A DNA stretch of 64,000 nucleotides from Elusimicrobiaceae bacterium (GTDB lineage Bacteria; Elusimicrobiota; Elusimicrobia; Elusimicrobiales; Elusimicrobiaceae): NCBI GenBank assembly GCA_017546175.1, contig JAFYXM010000004.1:1-64000 (forward strand), given 5' to 3'. Position 1 is the first letter of the stretch; each line of letters begins with the position of its first letter. Position numbers and translations under genes: made by a program. Positions 35,022 to 43,906 of this stretch are shown here, in pieces. Under the pieces are notes generated by a model, which was given only the letters and a program-made list of their open reading frames with translations, was not told the DNA's origin and did no database searches.

Positions 35022-37337
35022 ATGAGCAAAAAAAAGAAAGAGCAGAAGAAAGAAAGCGGAAAAAAGCGTTCCAAGGTGTTTCGTTTTGCCAAGGGGACGG
35101 TTTCTTTGTTTTGTCGTACGCTTTTGTTTACGTTGATGCTTTTGCTTTTGCTGTTTATGGGACTGTGGATAGCCGCGCAAAAAATGTTTAATGTTCAGCA
35201 AATCAGTGAAATGCTGGTGCAGCGTTTAGAGATTCTTTTTGATCGTCCGGTTGTGGTTACTTCCTTAGATTTAAAATTTTTAAATACAGTACAGTTAAAC
35301 GGTTTTGCTGTATTGGACAGCAAAGTACAGCCGGGGGAACCGTTTATTGCAGCAGAATCAGTAACCATCCGCTATAAAATTCTTCCTTTACTGGAACACA
35401 AACTTATCATTGATGAAGTAACGCTCAACCGCCCACGTATCAGTGTAGTACATGGAGAAGACGGTGCTTATAACGTTCCTCCCGTGCATACGGATGAAAC
35501 GCAAAAGAATTTCGTCAGCCAAACCACCGGAGAAAAAATTACCGTCAGTATTGAAGACTGGCGCATTAAAAACGGGGTACTGAGTTATAAAGATTTGGGA
35601 CGCGGTGTCAGTCATGCCATTTATGGACTCAATGTGCATTTTCCGAAGTTAAAGTTTGATGAGCTTTCCCGTTTTCAAATGGACGCTGTGCTCAGAAACC
35701 GTTGGGGAGAAAATATTTCTGATTTGGAAATTCGCGGTAGCGGCCATGTAAACTTTGCCGATTTTAATTGGAGCAAATTTGCCCTGCGCAGTTTTAAAAC
35801 GCAGGTGGCTTTGTTTCAAAAACCGGTAAGCGTAAGTTTAGACTTAGACAATTTAAGAACGCCATTTTTTAATGTGCATCTTTCAGCTCCTGCCTTTGAT
35901 CAGCAAGATTTATCCGTTTTCTACAAGGATCTTCCTGTTTTTAATGTGCCTGCTTCCAAAATTTCGGCCCGCGGAGTACTGACGGAAGGATATACTTTCC
36001 TAACCCTGAATGAATTAACAGCCCAAACGGACAATTTAGATTTTACGCTGTCCGGAAAAGCCGATTTTGCCGCTAAGCCTTTGACGGCTGAGCTGAGCCT
36101 GAAAACAGGCTGGAACGATTTGGCTACGCTGAGCAAACGTTGGCCGGCACTGGCGCGTTTTGCTTTGAAAGGCAAAGGATCTTTATCGGCCAACGTGAAA
36201 AGAGAAAACGGCAAATTTACCTTGCCTTTGGTGGAGATTGGAGCTAAAGAAGCCTCAGGTAATTTTTGGGGATTTGTGGCGTCGGGGTTGAGTGGCAGTT
36301 TCACAGCTAAAAAAGATTTTTCGGATCTGTATGCCCAAACTACGGGCGGAAAAGTGAAAGTGGCAGACAGTGTTTTTGATAAACTAAAGCTGACCGCCTC
36401 TTATCGCAAAGGCGATGTATATGCATATATTTCTTCGGCATTGCTCAATGATGTGCCGCTGAAACTGCGCTTGTCCATTGATAATATTAAGAGCAAAAAA
36501 CGCAAAATAGACACTTCTATTTATCTGCAAAATTTTGAACCGATGAAGTTTATTGGCACTGTGATGGACTTTGTGAAAGTAATTTTAGAAATCCCCAAAA
36601 AGAAAAGCAAACCACTTCCCGTTCAGACGGGAGAACTGGCATGGATGCGCAATTTTAGAGACCGCCTGCCCAATTTTATGCCCAATTTTGCCGGCACTTT
36701 GTATGCAGATACCTTTACCAGCACCGTTTTGTCGGGCAATCATTTTAATGCCGAATTTGATTTTACGGGTATGGTGGCCGGAGCCAAAGAGTTAAATGGC
36801 ACTTTGGATATGAAACTGGAAGACGGCATTATTCATCAAATGGAAAAATTGGCCGAGGAACAACAAGCCCTTAACATTACTTTTACCCCGTTTATTATGA
36901 TGCACCGAATGGAAAGGAGCGGAAGCTTTAAGGTGGGGGAAGTGTTAAAAGATGTTGCTTTTAACGAAATGGCTGGCTCTGTGGACTTTAAAAACGGTAC
37001 AATGATTATTAACAACGCTTTTACGCAGGGCCCTGTCATATCGGCAGCCGTATCCGGCTGGGTAGATTGGGTGCGGGAAACGTTTGAATTGGCTATTTGG
37101 ACGATGTTTACTCCGTCTTCTAAAAAGGGCGGCATTTTAGCAGAGAACTTAACCGACGAATCTGGCAATCCGGCTTTGGCGTTTAAAGTTTCTTCTTCTA
37201 TGCTAAAGCCCAAGCTGGAGATGTTGCGTGCCAAAAAAACCAATGAACAAATAGAGACCGCCCGCCGACGGGGATTAAGAACCGATTTTAATAAAAGCCG
37301 CGATTTTTTGAAAGGAGAATTCAATGCTAAAAAATAA
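35022..37337 (+). CDS. AsmA-like envelope protein
   Basis: A 771-residue protein with a very basic cytoplasmic N-terminus, one transmembrane helix (about 28-52) and a long periplasmic beta-rich region. The start of that region (ISEMLVQRLEILFDRPVVV, then LNGFAVLD, then LIIDEVTLNRPRISVV) follows the AsmA/DUF748 pattern. AsmA proteins are thought to carry or regulate phospholipid flow to the outer membrane, so it supports a diderm cell. Its 3' end overlaps pyrE by 14 bases. Confidence 0.82.
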   Translation: MSKKKKEQKKESGKKRSKVFRFAKGTVSLFCRTLLFTLMLLLLLFMGLWIAAQKMFNVQQISEMLVQRLEILFDRPVVVTSLDLKFLNTVQLNGFAVLDSKVQPGEPFIAAESVTIRYKILPLLEHKLIIDEVTLNRPRISVVHGEDGAYNVPPVHTDETQKNFVSQTTGEKITVSIEDWRIKNGVLSYKDLGRGVSHAIYGLNVHFPKLKFDELSRFQMDAVLRNRWGENISDLEIRGSGHVNFADFNWSKFALRSFKTQVALFQKPVSVSLDLDNLRTPFFNVHLSAPAFDQQDLSVFYKDLPVFNVPASKISARGVLTEGYTFLTLNELTAQTDNLDFTLSGKADFAAKPLTAELSLKTGWNDLATLSKRWPALARFALKGKGSLSANVKRENGKFTLPLVEIGAKEASGNFWGFVASGLSGSFTAKKDFSDLYAQTTGGKVKVADSVFDKLKLTASYRKGDVYAYISSALLNDVPLKLRLSIDNIKSKKRKIDTSIYLQNFEPMKFIGTVMDFVKVILEIPKKKSKPLPVQTGELAWMRNFRDRLPNFMPNFAGTLYADTFTSTVLSGNHFNAEFDFTGMVAGAKELNGTLDMKLEDGIIHQMEKLAEEQQALNITFTPFIMMHRMERSGSFKVGEVLKDVAFNEMAGSVDFKNGTMIINNAFTQGPVISAAVSGWVDWVRETFELAIWTMFTPSSKKGGILAENLTDESGNPALAFKVSSSMLKPKLEMLRAKKTNEQIETARRRGLRTDFNKSRDFLKGEFNAKK

Positions 37338-37911
37338 CTTAGACCTTTTGTCACTTTTGCAGGAACACGGAGCGATTGTAGAGGGGCATTTTGTAATGCC
37401 TTCCGGTTTTCACAGTCAAACCTATATCCAAACTTCGCTTTTGTTGCAGCACCCCAATTTAGCGCAAAAAATCGCGCAAGCCATGTCGGACAAATTCCCC
37501 GCCAAGGCAGATGTGGTGATGGCGCTTACGCCGTCTAACTCTGTACTGGCGCAAGAAGTGGCCCGTGTGCGCGGTGCGCGTGCGATTTTCGCCTCTAAAG
37601 ATACTAATGGCAATATGATTTTAAAACACAATTTTGTTATTAAACCCGGCGAAACGGTGCTGTTGGTGGATGACGTAACCGTCGGCGGACGCAAAGTATT
37701 GCGCGCTGAAGAAATGGTAAAAGCGGCCGGTGCCAAGGTGTTGGGCATTGCTGTTATGGTGGACCGCTCTATGGGTATTTTGCCTTTGGAACTTCCGCTC
37801 CGCGCTTTGCTTTCTTACCCGATTCAAACTTTCACGGCCAAAGATTGCCCGTTGTGCGCTTCCGGCGTGCCCGTCAATGAAGTGGACGATTTAAACAAGG
37901 AACTGAACTAA
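37324..37911 (+). CDS. pyrE: Orotate phosphoribosyltransferase
   Basis: A 195-residue enzyme joining orotate and PRPP to OMP in pyrimidine synthesis. FVMPSGFHSQTYIQTSLL and the PRPP loop ETVLLVDDVTVGGRKVL are the signatures. The motif reads VDDVTVGG rather than VEDVVTTGG, which fits the short PyrE group. AAGGAG precedes the ATG inside the upstream gene. The stop shares a base with the next start. Confidence 0.9.
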   Translation: MLKNNLDLLSLLQEHGAIVEGHFVMPSGFHSQTYIQTSLLLQHPNLAQKIAQAMSDKFPAKADVVMALTPSNSVLAQEVARVRGARAIFASKDTNGNMILKHNFVIKPGETVLLVDDVTVGGRKVLRAEEMVKAAGAKVLGIAVMVDRSMGILPLELPLRALLSYPIQTFTAKDCPLCASGVPVNEVDDLNKELN

Positions 37912-39083
37912 TGATTGAAATTAAATTAAAACCCAAAGAACACCGCCGTATTGCGGCAGGACATTATTGGATTTTCTCTAATGAAATTGACGGCTTGGAT
38001 ACTTCTATTGAGCCGGGCAGCTTGGTGCGCGTGCTGGATAGTGACGGCAACTGCGTAGGTACGGGCTTTTTTAACCCGCACAGTTTAATTGCCGTGCGCA
38101 TGATTCAAAAAGGACCTGAAGAACTGCCGGAAGATTTTATTTTCCAAAATTTGGATACGGCCTATGAATACCGCAAAGAAATCGGCGTGCGCAAATACGG
38201 CCGTATGTGTTATGGCGAATCGGACAATATGCCGGGGTTGATTGTGGACCGTTACGGTGATGTGCTGGTGGTGGAAATTTTGACCGCCGGTATGGAAAGA
38301 CAAAAAGAGGCCATTACTTCTGCGCTTAAAAAGATTTTTAAACCTAAAGGTATTTTATATCGTGCCGACAGTGCTTTCCGCACGTTGGAAGGCTTGGGTA
38401 ATACACCCGAAATCGTGGGTGAAGTGCCCGATACGGTGATGATTGAAGAAAACAAAGTAAAATACGAAGTGCCTTTGCGTGTCGGACAAAAGACGGGTTT
38501 TTACTTTGACCAACGCGAAAACCGCGAATTTTTAAAACCGTATTTCAAAGATAAACTGGTGGTAGATCTGTACTCTTACATCGGCTCTTTCGGCATTACG
38601 GCTGCCTTGGAAGGGGCCGCTCAAGTGTGGGGGGTAGATTCCTCTGCCGCGGCGGTGGAATTTGCCAACAAAAATGCCGAACTCAACGGAGTTAAAGAGT
38701 TGGCTGTTTTCCACAGAGACGATGCCGAGCGCATTTTGTCTGCCATGAAGAAAAAAGAGCTTCCCGAGCAACCCGATTTTGTACTGTTGGATCCTCCGGC
38801 CTTTGCCAAAAGCCGCAAAAATTTACCGCAAGCCGTGGGCTTGTATGTAAAGCTGGTTAAAATGGCTTTGGAAGGGTTGGAAACGGGCGGTTATTTGGCC
38901 TTTTCTACCTGCTCTCACCATATTTCACGCGAATTGTTTGTAGATATTATTCGCCAAGGTGTCAGCAAATCTGGCAAACGCGCGGTGATGTTGGAGCTGC
39001 GCGGCCAAGCCAAAGACCACCCTGTCTTAATCGGCATGCCGGAAACGGACTATCTGCATTTTGCCTTATTGCAAGTGAGATAA
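37911..39083 (+). CDS. rlmI: RlmI-like 23S rRNA cytosine methyltransferase
   Basis: A 390-residue SAM-dependent enzyme. An N-terminal PUA domain (about 1-75) is followed by an RFM-like linker and a Rossmann domain. GFYFDQRENREFL, DLYSYIGSFGITAA, LLDPPAF and the catalytic Cys in FSTCSHH are as in RlmI, which makes m5C1962 in 23S rRNA. Exact target here is inferred. Starts on the pyrE stop (TAATG). Confidence 0.9.
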   Translation: MIEIKLKPKEHRRIAAGHYWIFSNEIDGLDTSIEPGSLVRVLDSDGNCVGTGFFNPHSLIAVRMIQKGPEELPEDFIFQNLDTAYEYRKEIGVRKYGRMCYGESDNMPGLIVDRYGDVLVVEILTAGMERQKEAITSALKKIFKPKGILYRADSAFRTLEGLGNTPEIVGEVPDTVMIEENKVKYEVPLRVGQKTGFYFDQRENREFLKPYFKDKLVVDLYSYIGSFGITAALEGAAQVWGVDSSAAAVEFANKNAELNGVKELAVFHRDDAERILSAMKKKELPEQPDFVLLDPPAFAKSRKNLPQAVGLYVKLVKMALEGLETGGYLAFSTCSHHISRELFVDIIRQGVSKSGKRAVMLELRGQAKDHPVLIGMPETDYLHFALLQVR

Positions 39084-39128
39084 TCTCCGACGAGAAAAAA
39101 TAGTTTTATTTCCAAAACCGTTTATTTT

Positions 39129-39137
39129 TGCTATAAT
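39129..39137 (+). promoter_or_regulatory. Extended -10 promoter of tRNA-Phe
   Basis: TGCTATAAT ends 11 bases before the tRNA 5' end. A weak -35 (TTTCCA, 39109-39114) lies 17 bp upstream of the TATAAT. Confidence 0.75.
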
Positions 39138-39148
39138 ATAACGGTGAT

Positions 39149-39220
39149 GCCGAGGTAGCTCAGTGGTAGAGCACTGGTCTGAAAAACCAGGTGTCGACAG
39201 TTCGATCCTGTCCCTCGGCA
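39149..39220 (+). tRNA. tRNA-Phe (GAA)
   Basis: A full 72-base cloverleaf: acceptor GCCGAGG/CCTCGGC, D arm GCTC/GAGC, anticodon stem CTGGT/ACCAG with loop CTGAAAA (anticodon GAA), a 5-base variable loop, and T arm GACAG/CTGTC with loop TTCGATC. The discriminator is A, and CCA is not encoded. Confidence 0.97.
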
Positions 39221-39254
39221 TTTCTTCTTTTTTTGTTGCAATGTTTTTCCGTCT

Positions 39255-39286
39255 ACGACGCCTCTGCAAAGAGGCGTCGTTTTTTT
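39255..39286 (+). terminator. Terminator after tRNA-Phe
   Basis: ACGACGCCTCT / AGAGGCGTCGT is a perfect 11-bp stem with a GCAA tetraloop and a seven-T tail. Confidence 0.93.
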
Positions 39287-39324
39287 ATACCAAAACAGCT
39301 ACCTCCAATTACCCATATTTTTTA

Positions 39325-39354
39325 TTGCATATTGGCCCGAAAAAGACATATACT
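39325..39354 (+). promoter_or_regulatory. Promoter of the 2-oxoacid:ferredoxin oxidoreductase operon
   Basis: TTGCAT (39325-39330) and TATACT (39349-39354) are 18 bp apart, 34 bases before the first start codon. The rest of the 305-base gap 39084-39388 is the tRNA-Phe unit. Confidence 0.6.
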
Positions 39355-39388
39355 TTAATGGAGTGTATGAGATATAAGGAGGCATCTT

Positions 39389-39595
39389 ATGCCTAGAATA
39401 GAAGTAGATGTGAACCGCTGTAAAGCTTGCTACTTATGTGTCAATGCCTGCCCGAAAAAATGCTTGGGCAAATCTACCGTCATCAGCAAAAAAGGATATT
39501 TCCCTGCCGAAATGCAACGTCCGCAAGATTGTATCGGTTGCAAAATGTGCTATATGATGTGCCCTGATGTGGCTATCACGGTAATCAAGGAATAA
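39389..39595 (+). CDS. 2-oxoacid:ferredoxin oxidoreductase, ferredoxin-like delta subunit
   Basis: A 68-residue protein with two [4Fe-4S] motifs: CKACYLCVNAC and CIGCKMCYMMC, each followed by a Pro-containing turn. It passes electrons from the TPP subunit to ferredoxin. AAGGAGG is a strong SD. It leads an operon with the alpha, beta and gamma subunits. Confidence 0.93.
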   Translation: MPRIEVDVNRCKACYLCVNACPKKCLGKSTVISKKGYFPAEMQRPQDCIGCKMCYMMCPDVAITVIKE

Positions 39596-39607
39596 TTTGA
39601 GGATTTT

Positions 39608-40771
39608 ATGACAGAAAAAACATTAAGAAAAGGCAATGAAGCTTTGGCCGAGGGTGCAATTCGGGCCGGAGCTCGTTTTTTTGCAGGCTATCCCATTACG
39701 CCGCAAAACGAAGTGCCGGAATATATGTCTGCCTATATGGCAGATGCCGGCGGTGCTTTTGTGCAGGCCGAAAGTGAAGTGGCCGCTATCAATATGGTCT
39801 ACGGTGCTGCCGCTACCGGTACGCGCAGTATGACTTCTTCTTCTTCCCCCGGCATCAGCTTAAAACAAGAGGGCATTACCTATTTGGCCAGTGCCGACTT
39901 ACCGTGTTTAATTGTGAACGTCATGCGCGGCGGTCCCGGGTTAGGAAGCATTAATGGCGCACAGGGGGACTATTTCCAAGCCACTCGCGGCGGCGGTAAC
40001 GGAGATTATCGGGTGATTGTATTGGCTCCGAACTCTGTGGAAGAATTGGGCAATTTCCCCAAGCTCGGTTTTGAACTGGCTGAAAAATACCGCATGCCGT
40101 GTATGATTTTAGCCGACGGTATTTTGGGCCAAATGATGGAAAGTATGTCTTTTAACTTTGACCCCATAGATCCCAATACCTTGGGCAAATTGGACTGGGC
40201 CGTGGACATTGAAAAGAACGGCCGCCCCAAAAGAAAAGTTTTCTCTTACAAAGGTGATTCTTTAATTGCCGACGTCCTAGAACGTGCCAAACGCTACGGA
40301 CTTATGGAAAAAACGGAAGCCCGTTGGGAAGAAAGAAATACCGAAGACTGTGATGTGCTTTTAGTGGCGTACGGTTTATCTTCCCGTGCTTGTTTGGAAG
40401 CGGTGAACAAAGCCAAAGAAGAGGGCTTGAAAGTAGGTCTTTTCCGCCCGATTACCTTGTGGCCTTTCCCGTCTAAACGATTGAATGAACTGGCGCAAAA
40501 AACCAAAGCCGTATTAACGGTGGAACAAAGCTTGGGCCAATTGGTGCAAGACGTAAAACTGGCTGTGGACGGTGCCGCCCCTGTATATTTAAACGCTTAC
40601 CCTGCCGGCGGTCAGCCGGACGGGAACAGTATTTTAACAGCTGTCAAGTCTTGCTTAAACGGCGGCAAAGAAGGACTCTTTGATTTGCAAGAGCATGCCG
40701 GAGATTTTGCCTATAGCTGTGAACGAGATGCGTCCTTGGGAATGCAGGGCGATTGCAAGGGAGGGAAATAA
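39608..40771 (+). CDS. vorB: 2-oxoacid:ferredoxin oxidoreductase alpha subunit (VorB-like)
   Basis: A 387-residue pyrimidine-binding subunit. KGNEALAEGAIRAGARFFAGYPITPQNEVPEYM is split by this family's typical start (key run FFAGYPITPQNEVPEY). SSSPGISLKQEGI and MRGGPGLGSINGAQGD follow. It oxidises a 2-oxoacid with CoA and reduces ferredoxin. The gene set resembles the Vor/Kor group (branched-chain 2-oxoacids or 2-oxoglutarate); the exact substrate cannot be read from the sequence. Confidence 0.9.
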   Translation: MTEKTLRKGNEALAEGAIRAGARFFAGYPITPQNEVPEYMSAYMADAGGAFVQAESEVAAINMVYGAAATGTRSMTSSSSPGISLKQEGITYLASADLPCLIVNVMRGGPGLGSINGAQGDYFQATRGGGNGDYRVIVLAPNSVEELGNFPKLGFELAEKYRMPCMILADGILGQMMESMSFNFDPIDPNTLGKLDWAVDIEKNGRPKRKVFSYKGDSLIADVLERAKRYGLMEKTEARWEERNTEDCDVLLVAYGLSSRACLEAVNKAKEEGLKVGLFRPITLWPFPSKRLNELAQKTKAVLTVEQSLGQLVQDVKLAVDGAAPVYLNAYPAGGQPDGNSILTAVKSCLNGGKEGLFDLQEHAGDFAYSCERDASLGMQGDCKGGK

Positions 40772-40772
40772 G

Positions 40773-41516
40773 ATGACGATTTTAGCTAAAAAACCTCAAA
40801 GTTTAACGGATGTCCCCATGCATTATTGCCCCGGTTGCGGCCACGGTATTGTGCACCGTTTGATGGCGGAAAGTTTTGATGAACTGCAAATTGCAGACCG
40901 CGTTATCGGTGTGGCCCCTGTGGGGTGCGGTGTTTTTGCAGATGATTATTTTGCTTGTGATATGGTGCAGGGTGCGCACGGCCGCGGCCCCGCCATTGCT
41001 ACAGGTATCAAACGCTCTAAACCGAAGGCGATTGTATTTTCTTATCAAGGCGACGGTGATTTGGCCTCTATCGGTATGGCTGAAATCGTGCATGCGGCGG
41101 TTCGCAGTGAAAACATTACGGTCATTTTTATCAACAATGCCATTTACGGTATGACCGGCGGTCAAATGGCGCCGACTACCCTAGTCGGGCAAGTGGCCAC
41201 CACTGCTCCCAAAGGGCGCGACCCGAAACTTCAGGGTTGGCCGATTAATATGTGCGAAATGCTTTCACAAATCACCGGTGCCAAGTATTTAGAGCGCGTG
41301 GCTGTGGATACCCCTCAGCACGTCATGGCGGCTAAAAAAGCTATTAAAAAAGCTTTTGAAAACCAAGTGAAAGGGGTAGGATTTTCCATGGTGGAAGTGC
41401 TTTCTCAATGCCCTACTAACTGGCACGCCAGTGTGGACCAAGCCTTAGAATTTGTGCGCACGCAAATGATGCCGCAATATCCTTTAGGCGTGTTTAAAGA
41501 CGAGGAGGCTAGATAA
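40773..41516 (+). CDS. 2-oxoacid:ferredoxin oxidoreductase beta subunit (TPP)
   Basis: A 247-residue TPP-binding subunit. HYCPGCGHGIVHRL has the cluster-binding Cys pair, and YQGDGDLASIGMAEIVHAA then NNAIYGMTGGQMAPT is the TPP-Mg motif. ATG 40773 with AAGGGAGGG upstream is chosen over longer in-frame starts inside the alpha gene. It overlaps the gamma start by one base. Confidence 0.93.
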   Translation: MTILAKKPQSLTDVPMHYCPGCGHGIVHRLMAESFDELQIADRVIGVAPVGCGVFADDYFACDMVQGAHGRGPAIATGIKRSKPKAIVFSYQGDGDLASIGMAEIVHAAVRSENITVIFINNAIYGMTGGQMAPTTLVGQVATTAPKGRDPKLQGWPINMCEMLSQITGAKYLERVAVDTPQHVMAAKKAIKKAFENQVKGVGFSMVEVLSQCPTNWHASVDQALEFVRTQMMPQYPLGVFKDEEAR

Positions 41517-42052
41517 TGTACCAAGGAATTAGAATAGCCGGATTCGGCGGACAAGGGGTTGTTTCTGCCGGTATTTTATTAGCCCAAGCCGGTGTGGAAG
41601 ATAAGAAAAACGCCAGCTGGCTTCCCTCTTACGGGCCGGAGATGCGCGGCGGAACGGCCAACTGCTCTGTGGTAGTGACCGACGGCGAAGTATATACTCC
41701 TATTGTGTCTGCACCGGATACGGTAATCGTGATGAACGAGCCTTCACTTCCTAAGTTTGAGCCGTTGCTGAAAAAAGGCGGCGTGTTGATTTTAAACAGC
41801 TCTTTAATCAACTCTCGCCCCACTCGTACGGACATCCAAACGGTGTGTGTGCCTTGCAACCAAATTGCCGAAGATTTGGGCATGGCACGTATTGCCAATT
41901 TGGTGGCTTTGGGTGCTTTTATTAAAATAACAGGCGCAGTGAGCTTGCAGAGTGTAGCTGACGCGATGAAAAAAGTGTACAAACGCGCTAAGCCGGAAAT
42001 GTTGGAACTCAACAAAAAGGCTTTGCAGGCAGGATATGATTTTGTGAAATAA
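41516..42052 (+). CDS. 2-oxoacid:ferredoxin oxidoreductase gamma subunit
   Basis: A 178-residue subunit. RIAGFGGQGVVSAGILLAQA and SYGPEMRGGTANCSVVV are the family signatures. It completes the four-gene enzyme; all four genes are adjacent, tightly spaced and end at one terminator. Confidence 0.93.
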   Translation: MYQGIRIAGFGGQGVVSAGILLAQAGVEDKKNASWLPSYGPEMRGGTANCSVVVTDGEVYTPIVSAPDTVIVMNEPSLPKFEPLLKKGGVLILNSSLINSRPTRTDIQTVCVPCNQIAEDLGMARIANLVALGAFIKITGAVSLQSVADAMKKVYKRAKPEMLELNKKALQAGYDFVK

Positions 42053-42065
42053 ACACAAGAACATC

Positions 42066-42095
42066 AAAAAGCCGCTCTTTAGGAGCGGCTTTTTT
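42066..42095. terminator. Bidirectional terminator
   Basis: AGCCGCTC / GAGCGGCT with a 5-base loop, A5 on the left and T6 on the right, between the converging gamma-subunit and MFS genes. Confidence 0.9.
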
Positions 42096-42119
42096 GTGTG
42101 TAAAAATGCAGAGTTGTTT

Positions 42120-43349
42120 TTATTCAGCACAATCTTCTGCGTAATAGCGGATCAGCCGTCCCTCTGCGCGTGCAAATTTGGCTGCGTAATACATTAAAAT
42201 ACTGGCAGGTAACATTACCGCCGCACAACCTAAAACGGCGATTTTAAGGCCAAAAGCGTCTGAAATACGGCCTATTAAGGCAGGAGAGATAGCATCACCT
42301 AACGCATGAATTAAAAATATATTCAGTGCAAAGGCCATGGAGCGCACCTTGCGTCCGCTTAAGGCTACTAAAGAAGCACTGATAGGCCCGAGCGGCATGA
42401 AAATAAATGTAATGGCCAAGAAGAAAAACAGCAAAGTAAGCCATAGATTAGAGCAAAACACCCCAAGTGCGGCGAAAGGAATAAACGTAATAAAACTGGA
42501 CAAAATGACAATGAAGTGGGCCGAATTTGTTTTTTGCAGGAATTTATCGGCCATTCTCCCGCCGATAAACGTGCCCAAGGCTCCTGCCAAAATAACAATC
42601 GCGCCAAAGACGGTACCTGCCTGTGCGATACCTAAATCAAAAAAGCGGTGGAAATAGGTGGGCATCCAAGCAGACAAACCACCCAAAGTAAACGTCTGCA
42701 TGGCATGGGCTAAACAGAGCAGCAAAAAGGGAATATTTTTAAGCAGGGTAATGTATTGAGAAAGACCCGGTTTTTTACGTTTTTCCAAGTGACGGTGTTC
42801 GCGGTCCTTAATTTGAAACAGGGTCAAGAGGCCCAACAAAAACCCCGGCACGCCCACAATCATAAAGGCCATTCTCCACCCCCAGCTAGCCCCAATCACG
42901 GCTCCCAGCAAGTAGCCCAAAGCACTGCCGGCGGGCAAAGCTAAGCCGAAATAAGAAAGAATAGTGGCACGTTTGTTTTTGGGATATTGCTCAGCCAAAA
43001 AAGGCTGGGCTATGGTGGTAAAGCCACCCTCACCGATACCGATAAAAGCTCTGGTACTTAAAAGAGCCGTATAATTTTTGGCAAAGCCGCTTAAAAAGGT
43101 AGCTCCGCTCCAAATCAACGCGCTGGCGGCTATCCAGTATTGGCGCGGGTGACGGTCTGCAAAAAAGCCCACAATCGGTGCATAGCACATATACACCAGC
43201 ATAAACACAGAAGCTAAAAACCCTAATTGAAAATCAGAAATGGAGAGTTCCTCTTGAATCAGCGGAAAGACAGAGAAAAGGACCTGCCTGTCTATATAGT
43301 TGAACAGGTTTAAAGAAAATAAGATCCAAAATAGTTTGCGAACATTCAT
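42120..43349 (-). CDS. MFS transporter, Spinster-like
   Basis: A 409-residue protein with 12 predicted transmembrane helices. NLFNYIDRQVLFSVFPLIQEEL and GFFADRHPRQYWI are major-facilitator motifs of the Spinster/hexuronate type. The substrate cannot be told from sequence. It is a single gene between the oxidoreductase operon and a divergent pilin gene. Confidence 0.85.
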   Translation of the reverse strand: MNVRKLFWILFSLNLFNYIDRQVLFSVFPLIQEELSISDFQLGFLASVFMLVYMCYAPIVGFFADRHPRQYWIAASALIWSGATFLSGFAKNYTALLSTRAFIGIGEGGFTTIAQPFLAEQYPKNKRATILSYFGLALPAGSALGYLLGAVIGASWGWRMAFMIVGVPGFLLGLLTLFQIKDREHRHLEKRKKPGLSQYITLLKNIPFLLLCLAHAMQTFTLGGLSAWMPTYFHRFFDLGIAQAGTVFGAIVILAGALGTFIGGRMADKFLQKTNSAHFIVILSSFITFIPFAALGVFCSNLWLTLLFFFLAITFIFMPLGPISASLVALSGRKVRSMAFALNIFLIHALGDAISPALIGRISDAFGLKIAVLGCAAVMLPASILMYYAAKFARAEGRLIRYYAEDCAE

Positions 43350-43432
43350 CTATTTATATTTTATAAAATCAAGTGCCAAAAAGTACGCGCAAATGAATTT
43401 AAATTTATATAATAAGCCAAAGGGAGGAGTAT

Positions 43433-43873
43433 ATGAAAAAAGGATTTACACTGATTGAACTTTTAATTGTAATGGTAGTAGTGGCCGTGTTGGTTACAAT
43501 AACGGCTCCCAAATATAAAGTAGCTATGGAGAAGGGCCGCGGATTGGAAGGGATACATAATGCCCAAGCCATCAGCGATGCTTTAAATGCTTTTTATGTA
43601 AAAGACGGAAATATGTATTATGAAGAACGGATGCAGAGTGCCATGGATGCTGCCGGTCAAACAAAGAGCAAATATTTTTCTTGCGGTATCCGTGAAGGCA
43701 ATAATGATTATCAAAATGTTCTTTGCGAAAGATTGACGGGTAGATATAGCATAGAATTTCAAAATATAGACGGAGAGATAGCAGAGAGAGTTTGTTATGG
43801 AGATGAAAGATATTGCAAAGCTTTAGGAGCCGTAAATCTAACAGGAACCACCGGAATATGGAGTTTTGACTGA
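43433..43873 (+). CDS. Type IV pilin-like protein
   Basis: A 146-residue prepilin. The class III leader MKKG|FTLIELL is cut by a prepilin peptidase, leaving Glu5 and a 20-residue hydrophobic helix. The globular part has four Cys (CG, LC, VCYGDERYC) that may form disulfides. GGGAGGAG is a strong SD, and TATAAT lies at 43408-43413. It is a single gene with no pilus machinery nearby. It could be a minor pilin or pseudopilin. Confidence 0.9.
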   Translation: MKKGFTLIELLIVMVVVAVLVTITAPKYKVAMEKGRGLEGIHNAQAISDALNAFYVKDGNMYYEERMQSAMDAAGQTKSKYFSCGIREGNNDYQNVLCERLTGRYSIEFQNIDGEIAERVCYGDERYCKALGAVNLTGTTGIWSFD

Positions 43874-43879
43874 TAAAAT

Positions 43880-43906
43880 ACCCGAGCAAAAGCTCGGGTG
43901 TTTTAT
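43880..43906. terminator. Bidirectional terminator between pilin and trmL
   Basis: ACCCGAGC / GCTCGGGT with an AAAA loop; a T-rich tail follows on the plus strand and an A-rich stretch precedes it. Confidence 0.85.

Noticed and set aside
39163-39396. Plus-strand frame covering tRNA-Phe.
   Set aside because: It begins inside the tRNA and crosses its terminator; the tRNA is certain.
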